This document shows, in pieces, positions 1 through 12,600 of a stretch of DNA of 14,618 nt. Below the pieces are notes generated by a model that searched no databases, had not been told where the DNA came from, and worked only from the letters and a program-made list of their open reading frames with translations. A program made the position numbers and the translations under genes. How positions within the stretch are numbered: the first letter of the stretch is position 1; each line of letters starts with the position of its first letter. Origin of the DNA: Temnopleurus reevesii (taxonomy: Eukaryota > Echinodermata > Echinoidea > Temnopleuroida > Temnopleuridae); NCBI GenBank assembly GCA_036244855.1, contig BQKZ01006940.1, positions 26,654-41,271 of the forward strand. Direction: 5' to 3'.

Positions 1-128
1 ATTGTTTTATAACAAGATTACTGTTATTACAACATATTTTTTATGGTCCCAAGCACCTCGTTATACAGAGTTTCCACTGTATATTCCGACTTAAAGTGTA
101 GCTGAAAAGAAAAAGCATGATTACTCAC

Positions 129-374
129 ATCACTATTCTTCTCCCTCAGATTCTTGCCCGTAGCCTGGGTCATGACCTTTGACTGTGAGTTTGACCCCAT
201 CAGGGCGACAGCCAGCAGCGGGACGATGACCACGGCCAGCCAGAGGACGTGGCGACCGCTGAGAGGGGGCGGTAGGAAGAGCAAGCTGCAGAGGAGCTGG
301 ATGGAACTCAGGGTGAGGAGGCCGAAGATGAAGAAGGTGAAGCAGTTGATCATGCCGGAACAGACTCCCCTTGC
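129..374 (-). CDS. TMEM94: TMEM94 exon 16 of window: M5-M6-like membrane hairpin
   Basis: 246 nt, phase 0 to phase 0, 82 codons, from ARGVCSGMINCF to NLREKNSD. The acceptor is CTATTTCAG and the donor GAT|GTGAGT. It encodes two hydrophobic segments: about residues 8-35 (TFFIFGLLTLSSIQLLCSLL) and about 45-65 (VLWLAVVIVPLLAVALMG), separated by a short PPPLSGRH turn. The KVMTQATGKNL stretch that follows is one of the best-conserved TMEM94 signatures. In P-type ATPases this position after the phosphorylation domain is M5-M6, part of the ion path. The next exon of the gene is outside the window. A short copy of this acceptor lies about 106 bp upstream in the transcript. Confidence 0.93.
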
Positions 375-3300
375 CTGAAATAGATGACAATAATGTATTG
401 GCATAAATCGGAGGAAAAATAACTAAAAACATTATACCAGGAATTAATTTTCTGAACATTCCATAGAAGATTCCCCTTGCCTGAAATAGAAGCCAATAAT
501 GTATTGCAATGAATCAGCAGATAAATTACTACAAACATTATTCCAGATCTTCCTATCCCGAAAATTCAATAAATAATCAAGAGTGAAACTTACTTTATTC
601 TATCCTTTAATCTCATTTTCTTGCACCTGCACAGGTGCAGCTTGGTACTTGGAGGATGAAATCCCAGCTGAGTCATTAAAAATTCTGCAAAGGTTATCTA
701 AGCTAAACAAAATATGTGTAAATTACTTAGGTAAATGAAATTAGCTTAAAATAATTCAATCCGACATGATACAAATTACTAATTAGGGAGTTGGAAACAA
801 GTAAATGGCTCATTTATGATTGGCCCACAGCGCCTATATTGGAGTTGGGCTCCTTGTTTAGCTCTTCAAAGGAGTGTTATTAAGAGTGTAAGAAAAAGAG
901 TAGGGGTTTACAATAAATATAAAACAATGTGACTTACATGTACCTCTGTCTCTGATGAGTGATGATATCAAATCCAAAGGATAAAGACAAGAGAGAACAG
1001 TGGTGAATTCTAGCTGCGTCATCTGGCAGTGTGATGTCATCCAGTAAGGCGGAGTCTTGGGGAAGGATGGTTAATAGATATAAAACATTTCACTTACCTC
1101 TCTGATGAGTGATATAAGACTAATGTGATCCAATCGATGAAAGGATAAAGAACATGGCAGACTAGTGAGGAGAGTAGTGACGTCTAAAGGTGACGTACGG
1201 CCGTGAGAGGTCGTCCAGTTGGGTGGGGTCTTGGGGTAGGAGTGCTCTTTGCTCATACAGATGTGAGGTAGTAGTGGTTCCATACCAATACTAGTTGATG
1301 AATAAAACAAAATGTGCTATTTAGAATACAGACTTGCCAATCTCATAGCCAATGGACGACACTGATAATTTTTCAAATGTCTTTCGGCAAATGTTATACT
1401 CATAAATTTAAACCTTGAGCTATAACATTCGATTTGATAATGAAAATGTGTACAGTATTAATATTCAGAAAAAAAATCACAAAAATGTTTTCAATTGGCT
1501 TTTTAGATCTATTGTTACGAGTACATTTGGGTTGCATTAATGTCACTACCAAATTACAAGTTTTGTAGGCATTAAAATCTTTAAGATCTTTATAAAGGTA
1601 TCTACATGATACTGCAGGATGATATTTCCAATGCATCTATAATGTCTACACTCAAAATAGAATTTTATTATCACTTTATCTCATAGAAGAGATGTGAAAA
1701 TGATTTAGTGGATTACAAATCCAGCACACATTTCTATATCTATGGAGATGCTTGGATTAAAATAGTTAGCAGAATTGCTATCAAAGGAGAATGGATCGCA
1801 GTGAATGAGAGAGGGTGAGGGATATGCTTTGAGGGACTGACGCTAACATGGAAGAGAAGATGACTGACGACATAGAGGAAAATTGAGGTGAAAAAGGAGG
1901 ACACCAAACTTAACATAAATGCTAGGATGGTGTAAGAGGAATTATTGCAAGAGAAAGATGGATTTGGAAACACAAGCCTTCACTAAAATTTGATCTTTGA
2001 TAAAGAAATTGAAGATATATTTACCTGATATCAGCTTGAGCAAAGATGGGTGCATTTGCGATGTTGAGGCTGCTTCCCATACAACACACCACCTCTCCAT
2101 AGTCTTGCATAATCTCTACCATCTCACGAGTTGCTAGGGTGAAAAAATAATAAATTGGTAATTCCATTAATCGGTCAATCTTTTGATACTTCACTTTTTT
2201 AACATCTTGTGCCGTACGTATCCAAAAGCATTTCACACAATGTACAAGCCACACATAGAGAACAAAATGTAGAAAATACCACTATTCCACAAATGGACTT
2301 CTTTACACAATGCTTCAAAGTGATGCATTATATTTCATCAACCTACAAACCCACAGCTTTCAAAGCAATATTTTATAGTTTAAATTTCAATAACATTTTC
2401 ATTAATTCACTCACATGAATAAGCACATCAATATACTATATGAAAAAACATATGTTGTAGCTAAAAAAATGGAATCACATAATCTCCATTTATCCAAAAT
2501 TAACAATTGATATGCTACATGGGTTCACTTATTCAAAAAAAAAATCAAAAGTTTCAACTGATATGAATAACTTACTTTCAGGAGTAACATCTGTGAAGAG
2601 GGGTACAAGAAGGGGGACGTTGTCTATCCTCTCTATGTGGGGTCTGATGTTGGCTATACCTCTAGGTAGCTTGGCCTTGGGTGAAACAAAAATTTTAAAG
2701 AAGCTTTTAAACATTTACGGTTTGTTAAATGATAGCATCTGTGGATGATACTCCTCCCTACTTATGACTGTCCTAAACTCTCTGGGTCCAGGCAAGGCTC
2801 AATTTTTATCACAAAAGATGATGACACCCAATAATGTCCTATTTTAATACATAATCAGCAATTTGCATAAAAGAATTACCACATGTGTTGAGATATAAAT
2901 TGAATGCAGGCAGAACGGCTGCCCCGCCAAAAAAACACACACAAAAAAAACACTAACTTGCAACACTTTGTTTCATTACTAACTTATGAACAAAATTAAA
3001 AGCTTCCTTAAAAACATAACAAAACTAGAATATATCTAATGTAGATGAGTAAAAAACAGAGAAATTAATCTTTCATCACAGAATTGATGCAACAAGTTGG
3101 GACAAAAATATGTGTGTTGAACAATTATGGGGTTTCCCCTCCCCCCTCCCCCCCCAAAAAAAACACCTCACAACATTTGAGAGTTAAGAAACAAAATTTC
3201 ATGCACATGTTCAGTAGGCTTGCCAAAAAAGATGTACCACTGTTAATCTTACCCTATTTGAGATATCAAAGCCTCCAGCTGTCTCACTCTCAGTCTGATG

Positions 3301-6300
3301 ACTCAAAGTATCCGTCTCCGCAGCCGAGACATCACTATTGAACGTCTGCGTCTCCGAAATCTGACGCTGTCTGCTGGCAAGATCAAATGACTTGGTTGAC
3401 GGCTGACTCAAGAGGGCGTCGGTCTCTTTGGCATCTTCAGAATTATTTGCGTTTGAGGAATCGGTGTGTGGAGATGTGGGAATGGATTGCGAGTTGGCTG
3501 ATGATGGAGATGAGAGGTTGGATGTTGGGGAGGATGGGTCCGAGGATGATGTGACTGTTTGGCTGTGGTTGCCTAACAATGCATCCTCCTCTTTTGGTTC
3601 TCCTGGTTCTTCATTAAAAGTTCTTCTAGTGAAAGTCGCTGATTTCAGCTGCTCTTGTGAGGATTTCGTCCTTTTGTCAACGCTACGATCTGCTGTCGAT
3701 GATGATGATGATGACTTTGCAAGTCCCTTTTCTCCATCTCTCTCAATTCCATCATCATCATCTTCGTTCGCATCTTCCGTATCTGCATCTCGACTACACG
3801 GCCGTCCCAATTGAGAAATAGACCCTCCTCTCCTCGCAACTGCCATGCTGCCATCCAATTCATGTGAATCCTCAACATTACTGGTTTCACCTGTCTGTTG
3901 CTTAGCGACCGCATCACTTTTCTCAAAGTCTTCTTCTGTTCCTACCACACTTTCCATGTCGACTACTACTACTGCCTCTACGGGGTCAAAGCGTACTTTC
4001 TGTGCCTCTACCTCAATTTCAACCTATAAATGAAGTATGGGTAGAAAGTAATTACTCAATCCATTAATCAGTGGATTTTATCTAATCATGTAACCACTTA
4101 TAGACAAAAGGAGGCAAAAAATAGCTTGAGAGTCACACCAAAAAATCTACAGAAAAAAAAACAATCTAATATAAACAAAATTAATTAGGAAGTGCTTTGA
4201 TAAATAACATATCTGTGAGAACTGTTGTGGGAAAACGAACTTATAATAAAAAATTCCACCTGTTTAATCGGACATTTATTTAACCACTGACATTAAAGGG
4301 TTCCACTATTTGAGAACATAATTCCCAGATATTTTCCTGACGAATTTACAAAAATTCCAGCATAACCATGACAATTTAATTCACTCATTTCTACTCACTT
4401 TGATGTATCCTTCAATCAAATTATCTTACTTTCCCCTGACTGGAAAGAGTTGAACTAATTTTCCATAGAGTACAAACCCTGCTTTATTTTTCTATGAATT
4501 TAATTCATGAGAAAATTTTGCCTTTCATTCATAGTCACACATCTTTAAATTGTGTGATTTATTCACCATTTTCTCTATTGAAAATATAAAGTAAATAGCA
4601 AGTTTTATTTAGATGTACATTATGAATCTTATCTTTTGAATAACTCCTTGAAATGTGACACACAAAGAATAAGATTTCAGGTTTGTATCCTTGTACCTGT
4701 TTCATCAACATCTATCAAATTTGGTATCTATTCGATGTGTAACAAGACAAAGGAAAAGATTCTACATTGGCACCCCTGTATCTGTGTTTCATCAACATCG
4801 ATATAATTTGACATCCCTTCAAAATGTAGCAAAAAATATGATTTCAAGCCAATATCCCTATACAGTATGGACAAAAATAACATTTACAATGGCCCACCAT
4901 GTACCACCAAAGCCACTTTAAAACACATGAATTTCCATGGGACATGATGGAACAGTATAAACTCTATTTTTAACTATACTGTATCTGTGTTTCATCAACA
5001 TAAATATAATTTGGCATCTCTTTAAAATGTAACACAAAAAGAATGAGATTTTGGTTTAGCATCCATTAACCTGTGCTTCATCAGCTGACTGAGGTGAAGT
5101 CTCCCCTCCATCAGACTTGACCCCTTCGCCCGTATCGCTCTGCCGATTGCTCATCTCCCCATCGGTGATGGTGTTATCATGTCCACTGCTACTGTGGCTG
5201 GAGCAGTGCTGGAACGTGTCTCCGGAGTGAGGGAGGTGCGAAGAGCTGGAGGTGGAGGTCTCCTGATGGAGAAGGGATATGTGGCAGTTCCAGCCTGCTT
5301 CAAGACCAAGCTTTTCAGAAAATACCTGTAAGATAAATGAATATGTGAAATGTGTATAAGGGCTGTGGTTGGAGTACTGCTGGAACATATCTCCGGTATG
5401 AGGGAGATGGGAAGAGCTGGATGTGAAGGTCTCCTGATGGAGACGGGATATGTGGCAGTTTTGGCCTGTTTCGAGGTGAAGCTTCTGAGAGAACACCCTA
5501 AAGGTGGAGATTGAACAAAAAATGAATAAAGGAGAGAGTTTTGACAATAACAGACCATATTATACAAATTCAAATACATTTTAGACATTTAGAGATGCAG
5601 CCATGGAGATGAGGTGAGCCGTTTGCTCTGAAATTCTGCTGGAAAATAGATGTATGGCAATTAAATAAAGTAAGGCTAAATTTCACCCCCCAAAAAATGT
5701 TTGGTAAAGCTTTATTTTTTTTTATCACAATTACATTCATTTTTCTACAACAATTTTTTCCCAATGATAGGAGCTCATTGCTATTTCAAATGACATGAAA
5801 ATAATTAAATGAATTAATGAATAATAAGTAAAATTTACCCTGCTTCTCAGTTCTTGGTCCCGTGAGAAGTGAACAAATCGTATACAAGCATTGTCCAATT
5901 GCTCCAAGAGGGCTACGATGTCTGATTTGGCTTGATAGTTACTAGTTACCATGCCGATGAAGATTTGCCCACATTGAGACCTGGATAGGAAAAAGAGAAA
6001 ATATCAAACGTTGGATTTCTGTTTTGTAAACAATGAGGAATGACACAAGGAAAACGAGAGAGAGGGGGAGGGAAGAGGCTGAGAGAATGATTAGACAGAG
6101 AAGAACTTGTGGCAGGAAAAGACAAAAAGATATAAAAGGGGTATTGGTATGAAAAGAAAAAAAGAGATACAGAGATGAGTAGAGAATTGTGTATAGCAGT
6201 AAGAGAAAGGTGAATGTTAGAAATCATTACTAATATCAAGACCCATCTCCCTCTATCATTATAATCAACATGACATTGGTCTATATTCACTTAAGGCTGT

Positions 6301-6482
6301 CACCTGCAAAAGTCTTCACCATGTGCATTGTCATCTTTATTGACATTCTCATATTAAAGAAAACTAGACATTGAATAATAATTCTCATTATTATCATCAT
6401 TATCATTACCACCACCACTACAATCATCATCATCACAACCACCATCACCACCATCATCATCATCATAATGATCATCATGATT

Positions 6483-6535
<53 letters not shown>

Positions 6536-6602
6536 TATCATCATCTTCATCACCACCACCATCTCCACCATCATCATCGTCATCATACCGATCATCATGA
6601 TT

Positions 6603-6653
<51 letters not shown>

Positions 6654-9600
6654 GTCAATGTTTACCTGTAGCACTCTTCAGCACTCCTAATTGCTCCATT
6701 TTTGTTCATAGTAGAATCCAGACTATGGTATTTCCTAGTCCGATGAACGTCTGTATGCCGCTCTCTGCTCGTATCCATATCCCATGACGATCTAGGGAAA
6801 ATAAAGAAATAAAATGCAATAAACCATTCTTCTCATATATTCTTGAATACATGTCTGAGAAAACTGTATTGACATCTATATATGTTTCCACTCTGGATTT
6901 TCTATACGATAACAGTCAATATTTCAGTGGGGCTTAAATTAATGCAAATGGTTACACATAGCCTTGTCAAATCCTCCAATAGGATATTGTGCAAATTATT
7001 ATTCATTATTCAATTTCATCCAAAATCCATGCAAATCAATAGTGAACACAAGAGAAAATATTTGCCTCTATTCTTTAAACTAACCAAATTTTTTATCCTT
7101 ACTATCATTCCATTATTTTTTTTTCAATTCCGTTGATTCAATATTCACATACATCATTTTGATAATTGGTAGATATTTTAGTTCATATTATAGTTGTAGA
7201 AAAAGAGAAATAATCAGTTGTAGATAATACCTGGCCAAGCCTGGGATATCGTTCATGTACTGGTCATGAGGGCGTTTGTGATTGCCGGGCAACTCAATAT
7301 AGAACTCTCCAAGCCGACTGTCAATGGGTTCTGCCATTGGCTGGTATGCAAATGCTGTGCAGTAGGATGATAGTGTAGCTCGCTGGTAGAAATCTAGAAT
7401 CTTCTTGCTGCAAATACCAAGAAAAAATCATAAAAAAGAGTACTATGGTATTGACTGAAATATTTTTAGGCCTTTATTTTTCTTTTTAATGCACATTCAC
7501 CATTATGTAATGCATTCAAGGATTTCAGAAAGCAGTTTAAACACAGATTTTTAAGACAAGAATATTATAAAAGTGTTTGTTTGTGATTGCCAGATAACTG
7601 AATGCATAACTCTCCATGTGCAGTATGAGGACAGGGTAGCTTGCTGGTAGAAATCTAGAATTTCCTTGATGCAAATACAATCAATATAATTTATAACATG
7701 AACAAAAATTATCATGATAACCACTAGGCAAAGTGAATATTTTGTTTGTACAGTGTAAGATATATAGCATTGAAAGGGTATGAGAAAACAGATTCAGCAA
7801 AAATATAATAATAATGTAATAATATTCATTGTAATAACATGAAGTTCTATTTCAATTACCATCCATTTATTTCACAAACAGCATAAAAAACACTAAAATT
7901 TACAGAGTAAAATATGTAGCAGAATAATTTTAAACTGATTGAGGGTAGCAGCCAAAAAGTAATGCCCTAATTTGAAGCTGACTGATATGAAAACATTACA
8001 TAGAATAACTGCATATTATAAAACACCATAAAAACACCATATAAAATCTGAGCAACATAGAATATGGCGAGGCAGAACAAAACAAAACAAGAAAGACAGT
8101 AGAGACACTAAAACAGAGTACTATTATAAATTACCATTCATTCTCTGTGAGGGAATAGAGGTCAGAGCCATCCCAGAATTCCGAGCAAAGGTCAAGGAGC
8201 AGGCTAGCACTTCCTTGGGTCAGAAGTTGTTGACATCCTGCCAAATAGAAATCATATATTGATATTGAAAACATATGAATAGGAACACGTAGGTGAATCA
8301 GGGAACAAATTTTTAAGTTGCCTACATCTTATTTTCTTTCATTTTTCATTATTTTTCCAATAGCTTTTGAGCATCATCCCAAAGAAGGATCAAAGCAGAC
8401 AATCACATCATGAGAATACTAATTCTAAAAATCTTAGTTTTGTATAATTTACATTATTTTACAGCATTCTCAAAAAATAAATCAGATTCATACATTATTA
8501 TTCTCTCCAGGATATAATGCAAAACATAACATCATGAATATCCACAACAGCTTGATAAGAAATGATGAATGTTAACGTTCACTTTACTGAGAATGGCCAA
8601 CCAATCTAAGTGTAAATTTCATTCATTCCACTTTCTGAAGACTGTTTCTAAGTCTTAATTTTTTAGTTCTCGAGTAAGATGCAGAAAGACGACAAAAATA
8701 AGTTTGCACTGGCAAATATCAAACTACCGTCAAGCTAGTTTCCGATCTGTTGTTATATCACTTCTATTTTAACTGACATTGACGTCAGGAGTATTTCCTA
8801 TATTTTGTACAATGTATTTTGTTTATCAAAATATGTTTAACAAAATAAACAATTAAATATTAAAATTATCAAAAAGTTTAGCATAAACCTGAACAAGAGG
8901 TACAAACAGATGGATTCTCAATCTTCAACTCACCAGTACCGTCTTGTTTGACGAACACAGATGGAGTATGAGGAGCTAGGATAAGCTTCTTGATGGAAGG
9001 TAAGGTAATATTATTTTAAAGTTAAGAATAAAGCTGAACAAGACGTTCGATCTGCAACTCACCTGTACCATCTTGTTTGACCAACACAGACAGTGTATGA
9101 GGAGCTGGGATACGCTTCTTGATGAAGGGTAAGGTAATATTATTTTAAAGTTAAGAATAGAGCTGAACGAGAGGTTCAATCTGCAACTCACCTGTATTGT
9201 CTTGTTTAACCAACACAGACAGAGTATGAGGAGCTGGGATACGCTTCTTGATGAAAGATCGTGAACGAGCAAACCTTTTCCCTCCTACATCATTCTCATC
9301 AGCATCACTCTGAATTAAATGTATAATGGTGAAAGTGACATTATAATTGATGGACGAGCATTCTCATTGCTCTCAAGGTATTGAGCTATTTGAGCAATAT
9401 CATCTATGTTATAAGATTAACAATCCTTTTTCCCCAAGACCAGCATCACTGTCACCATCACTTCATCAGTATATTTTTCTTTGCCACTGAAAGCAAATCA
9501 TCATCATTATTACAACATTTATCCTGATACATTTCTCCCAAATAACCATTGTATCATCATCATCTTCATCAAAATCATCATTACCATTATTGATCATCAT

Positions 9601-12600
9601 AATCATAAACCTCATCATCATCATCAAAACCATCATCTCTATCATTGTTATCATCATAATGACCATCAAGGCCATGATCATTATGATCATAAACAAAATC
9701 ATCACTATCATCATCATCATCATCATCTCCATAACAATAATCATGCTCCGGCTTAAACTAGCAAATTACAACATGAATGGACAACTTACTGGTAGCTTAT
9801 AAAGTGCTAATTTATGTTCAAGCTTGTAAGCTTCGGTTGCTTGTTCCGTGAAACCCATTACTTGAGCAATTTGACAAAGACACCTGCATGAAAAAAAAAT
9901 CAAAATCAAAATCGATGAGAAAAAAAGGTTAGTTGATGCAAATTTTAGAAAACAAACTTGTTGAAAATAATTTCTTTGATAATCAAAGTGCATATAGTCA
10001 AACTGGTCTATAGTGGCCACCCAAGGGAAACAGAACAAGTGGCCATTGTCGACAAGTAACCTCTATAGAAAATGAAAATGAGTGAACATGTAACGAATTT
10101 GTGTCGTACATTAAACTGGCAAATTTACAATCTCAATCGAATTAGAAAATACTTAGACAAACATACATGTCATAATGTTGTCCGTGCACTTGTGCTCTCC
10201 AGGCTTGATTATGGAGGATGCTTACTTGGTGGAATCAGTAAAGGGGATCTGGATAGGCTACAACGTTTGCAAAATAGGTCTGCTCGAATCATATTTCAAC
10301 AACCTAAGGATTGTCATGTCACTCCCTTACTTAACGAACTTCACTGGCTTCCCGTTTCCAAAAGAATACAATACCGCACAATAGTTCAAACTTATAAATC
10401 ACTGTCTACGACAATTCCTCATTATATCTCCTCACTCTTTCAACAGCAGAAAACGTCATATTCTCTCTTTAAGATTCTGAAGTCTAAAAAACAAGCCGGT
10501 TTCAACTCTTTTCAGTCTTTGGCCCCACGACTCTGGAATAGTCTCCCCGCATCTCTCCGTAATACCAAATCACTCAGCCTTTTCAAGAAACACCTCAAAA
10601 CCCATCTTTATAATTCGTAATGTAGCTATTTTTTTATATGTCTTTTTAAGCAGCGCTTTGTATCCTCTGGAAAAAGTGCTATATAAATTAAATTATTATT
10701 ATTATTATTATTTATAGACATGTTCTCTATCACATATTTTCATCTGGGGGAACCAAATTAGGTGGCCACTATGGACAGGTGCTGGCTAAGGCAGGTTTGA
10801 CTGTACATGAAATCATTAACAAAACTTTAAAGCATAATCTGGTGATACTAAACAATGTGATTAGAACAATAAAAAAATTCTATTGAAATTCAAATTATTT
10901 CAGGGATAACAAAATGATCACATAACAGTGCTCTTGTATCCTGGAAATGTTTAAATGATCTAAGAAAACACCAAAAGGCGCCGTGGTGTAGTGGTCGCGA
11001 CTCTCGCCTTTCAACTAGAGGGTCGTAGGTTCGAATCCTACCCATGGCGTCAATTTCCTTCAGCACGAAATTCATCCACAATTTGCTGCACTCAACCCAG
11101 GAGAGGTGAATGGGTACCTGGCAGGAATATTTATTCTTTGAAATGCCAAGTGCGCCGTGAATGGCTGCCGGGCTAAAGCCAGGGTAATAATAATGTAAAG
11201 AGCCTTGAGCACTCAGCAGAGTGGATACGTGCGCTATATAAATTGCATCTATTATTATTATTAAAATTACATGTACAAGTATTACCTCCTCTGAGATACA
11301 TGCATGTAATGATTGCTCTCATCGTTGTAGACACTAGATGATATATGATCCATGAAAGAACTATACGTCTCCACTGTGTTCTGGTTACAGGTGTTCATTA
11401 GTATCGTCAGACCCTGTTATTAAAATGGAAGAGGAGTTATTCTTTCGTTCATGTAGTGAGACAGAAATGAAAGACAGAAATTACAAAAAACACGCAATTC
11501 AATTTGACACTTTTTAAACTACTTTACAAACACATCAATTCCATCCATAATCATGCATATCCCATAATCTGCAGGTTGAATGTTGGTAATTAACTGGAAA
11601 ATTCCAATCATATAGCTTTAATCAAAGGTTACCAATACTATGAACAAATAAATTGATAACAAGGTAAATACTTTATATGACAGAGAAGTAATAAATATGA
11701 TAAGAGCAATGAAAGAGAGAGATTGGCACAAATCAAAAAGAAAACCAACACAAAAAGTCTAGCTTATAATGAATCAGAAGAAAATGAGATGGAGACTGAG
11801 GAGATGAGAGAATGAGAAAGACAGATGGAAAAGGGGGGCAGCAAAGACATACAAACAAACAGTGAGTGATAAAGAGACAAGCAGTAAGAGAATCAGATGT
11901 GGAACAATACAAACACAGAAAGACGCATGCAAAGAGATAAAATGACAGGTTGTGAGAGGAAGGTGAGAGGGAGACGAGGGTAGATGAGGGAGAGGGAAGA
12001 AGAGAGGGATACAGAATGAGAGAGGGCAACGAGGGGTAGGTAAAGGAGAAGGAATTGAGGGAGGGGAGATGAGGATGGAGATAGGAGAGAGGACAGAGGA
12101 AAGAGGAGAGAGTAGGGGAGAGCAAGAAAACACCTTCTGAGGAAAAGAGGAATAACCTAAGACTTCTTACCATAGGTTTCAAGGAGCTGATGTGTCTGTC
12201 CCAGTTGGCTTCATCAAACTCTATACCAAACAAGCCCTGCAGGAGATAACATGCATTATTTTACATGTAATTAGATATATGAATAAATTAGTGTGTTGAA
12301 CGTAACATCTGTTCATGATAATAATATTATAAAAGTGACAGAATGGCACAAAAATTTAAAATAAAGTTTGAAACCTTAGATATTCTTCAGGAAAATGTAT
12401 AATGGCAGAGTAATGAGTGAGATAAAGGCTTAAAGTTTGATTTTTTAAAACGTAATACCGATCCCACACTCTGCTTCTTGTGTTGACTAGTGAGGATAAA
12501 CAAGGGGTGACTGTAATCATCAGTTTTGCATTACTTGATTAAATTTCCCTTATCAAGACTAGTTGCATCATTCATTGTTATCGACATGAGATCACTTATT

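Larger units (their letters stand above)
375..1097 (-). other. intron 15 with decayed exon copies
   Basis: This 723-nt intron lies between exons 15 and 16. It contains a duplicated acceptor region of exon 16 (about 465-545) and a decayed copy of exon 15 (about 917-1062). Nothing recognisable lies between them. Confidence 0.8.
9993..10805. mobile_element. inverted-repeat (MITE-like) element, split by a LINE
   Basis: The left end 'TATAGTCAAACTGGTCTATA' followed by GTGGCCACCC (9993-10022) is mirrored by the right end, whose reverse complement reads TACAGTCAAACCTG... ATAGTGGCCACC (10805-10761). Additional GTGGCCA boxes lie inside (10039, 10762). Without the LINE (about 10065-10713) the element would be about 165 bp. 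Similar 'GGTGGCC...AGGTTTGACTGTA' repeats are, from memory, common in marine invertebrate genomes. No transposase is present, so it would be non-autonomous. Confidence 0.65.

Noticed and set aside
623..638. Inverted repeat GCACCTG-CA-CAGGTGC as a regulatory site
   Set aside because: E-box-like palindromes this short occur by chance and nothing ties it to a promoter.
3428..3814. A 128-codon plus-strand ORF opposite exon 12
   Set aside because: It is a shadow of the Ser/Asp-rich exon; no independent features or splice logic.
5151..5588. A 145-codon minus-strand ORF overlapping exon 11
   Set aside because: It is the +1 frame of exon 11 and its duplicate; the other frame matches TMEM94.
6366..6656. 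CRISPR-like or satellite array
   Set aside because: No unique spacers; it is a simple triplet repeat in a metazoan intron.
6287..6787. Poly-Asp, poly-Met, poly-His and poly-Ile ORFs
   Set aside because: These are all frames of the same ATC/GAT triplet repeat.
7850..7880. Possible copy of the exon 7 donor (ATTACCATCCATTTATTTCAC)
   Set aside because: Only about two-thirds identity over some 20 bases of AT-rich sequence; not distinguishable from chance.
10978..11050. A functional tRNA gene
   Set aside because: Box A, box B and an acceptor stem are present, but the anticodon stem does not pair well and the head runs into a SINE body with a LINE-like tail.
11733..12233. A 166-codon Ser/Leu/Pro-rich minus-strand ORF, or a long extension of exon 3
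   Set aside because: Similarity to TMEM94 ends at a good donor (12171|12170); the rest is translation of a polypyrimidine tract.
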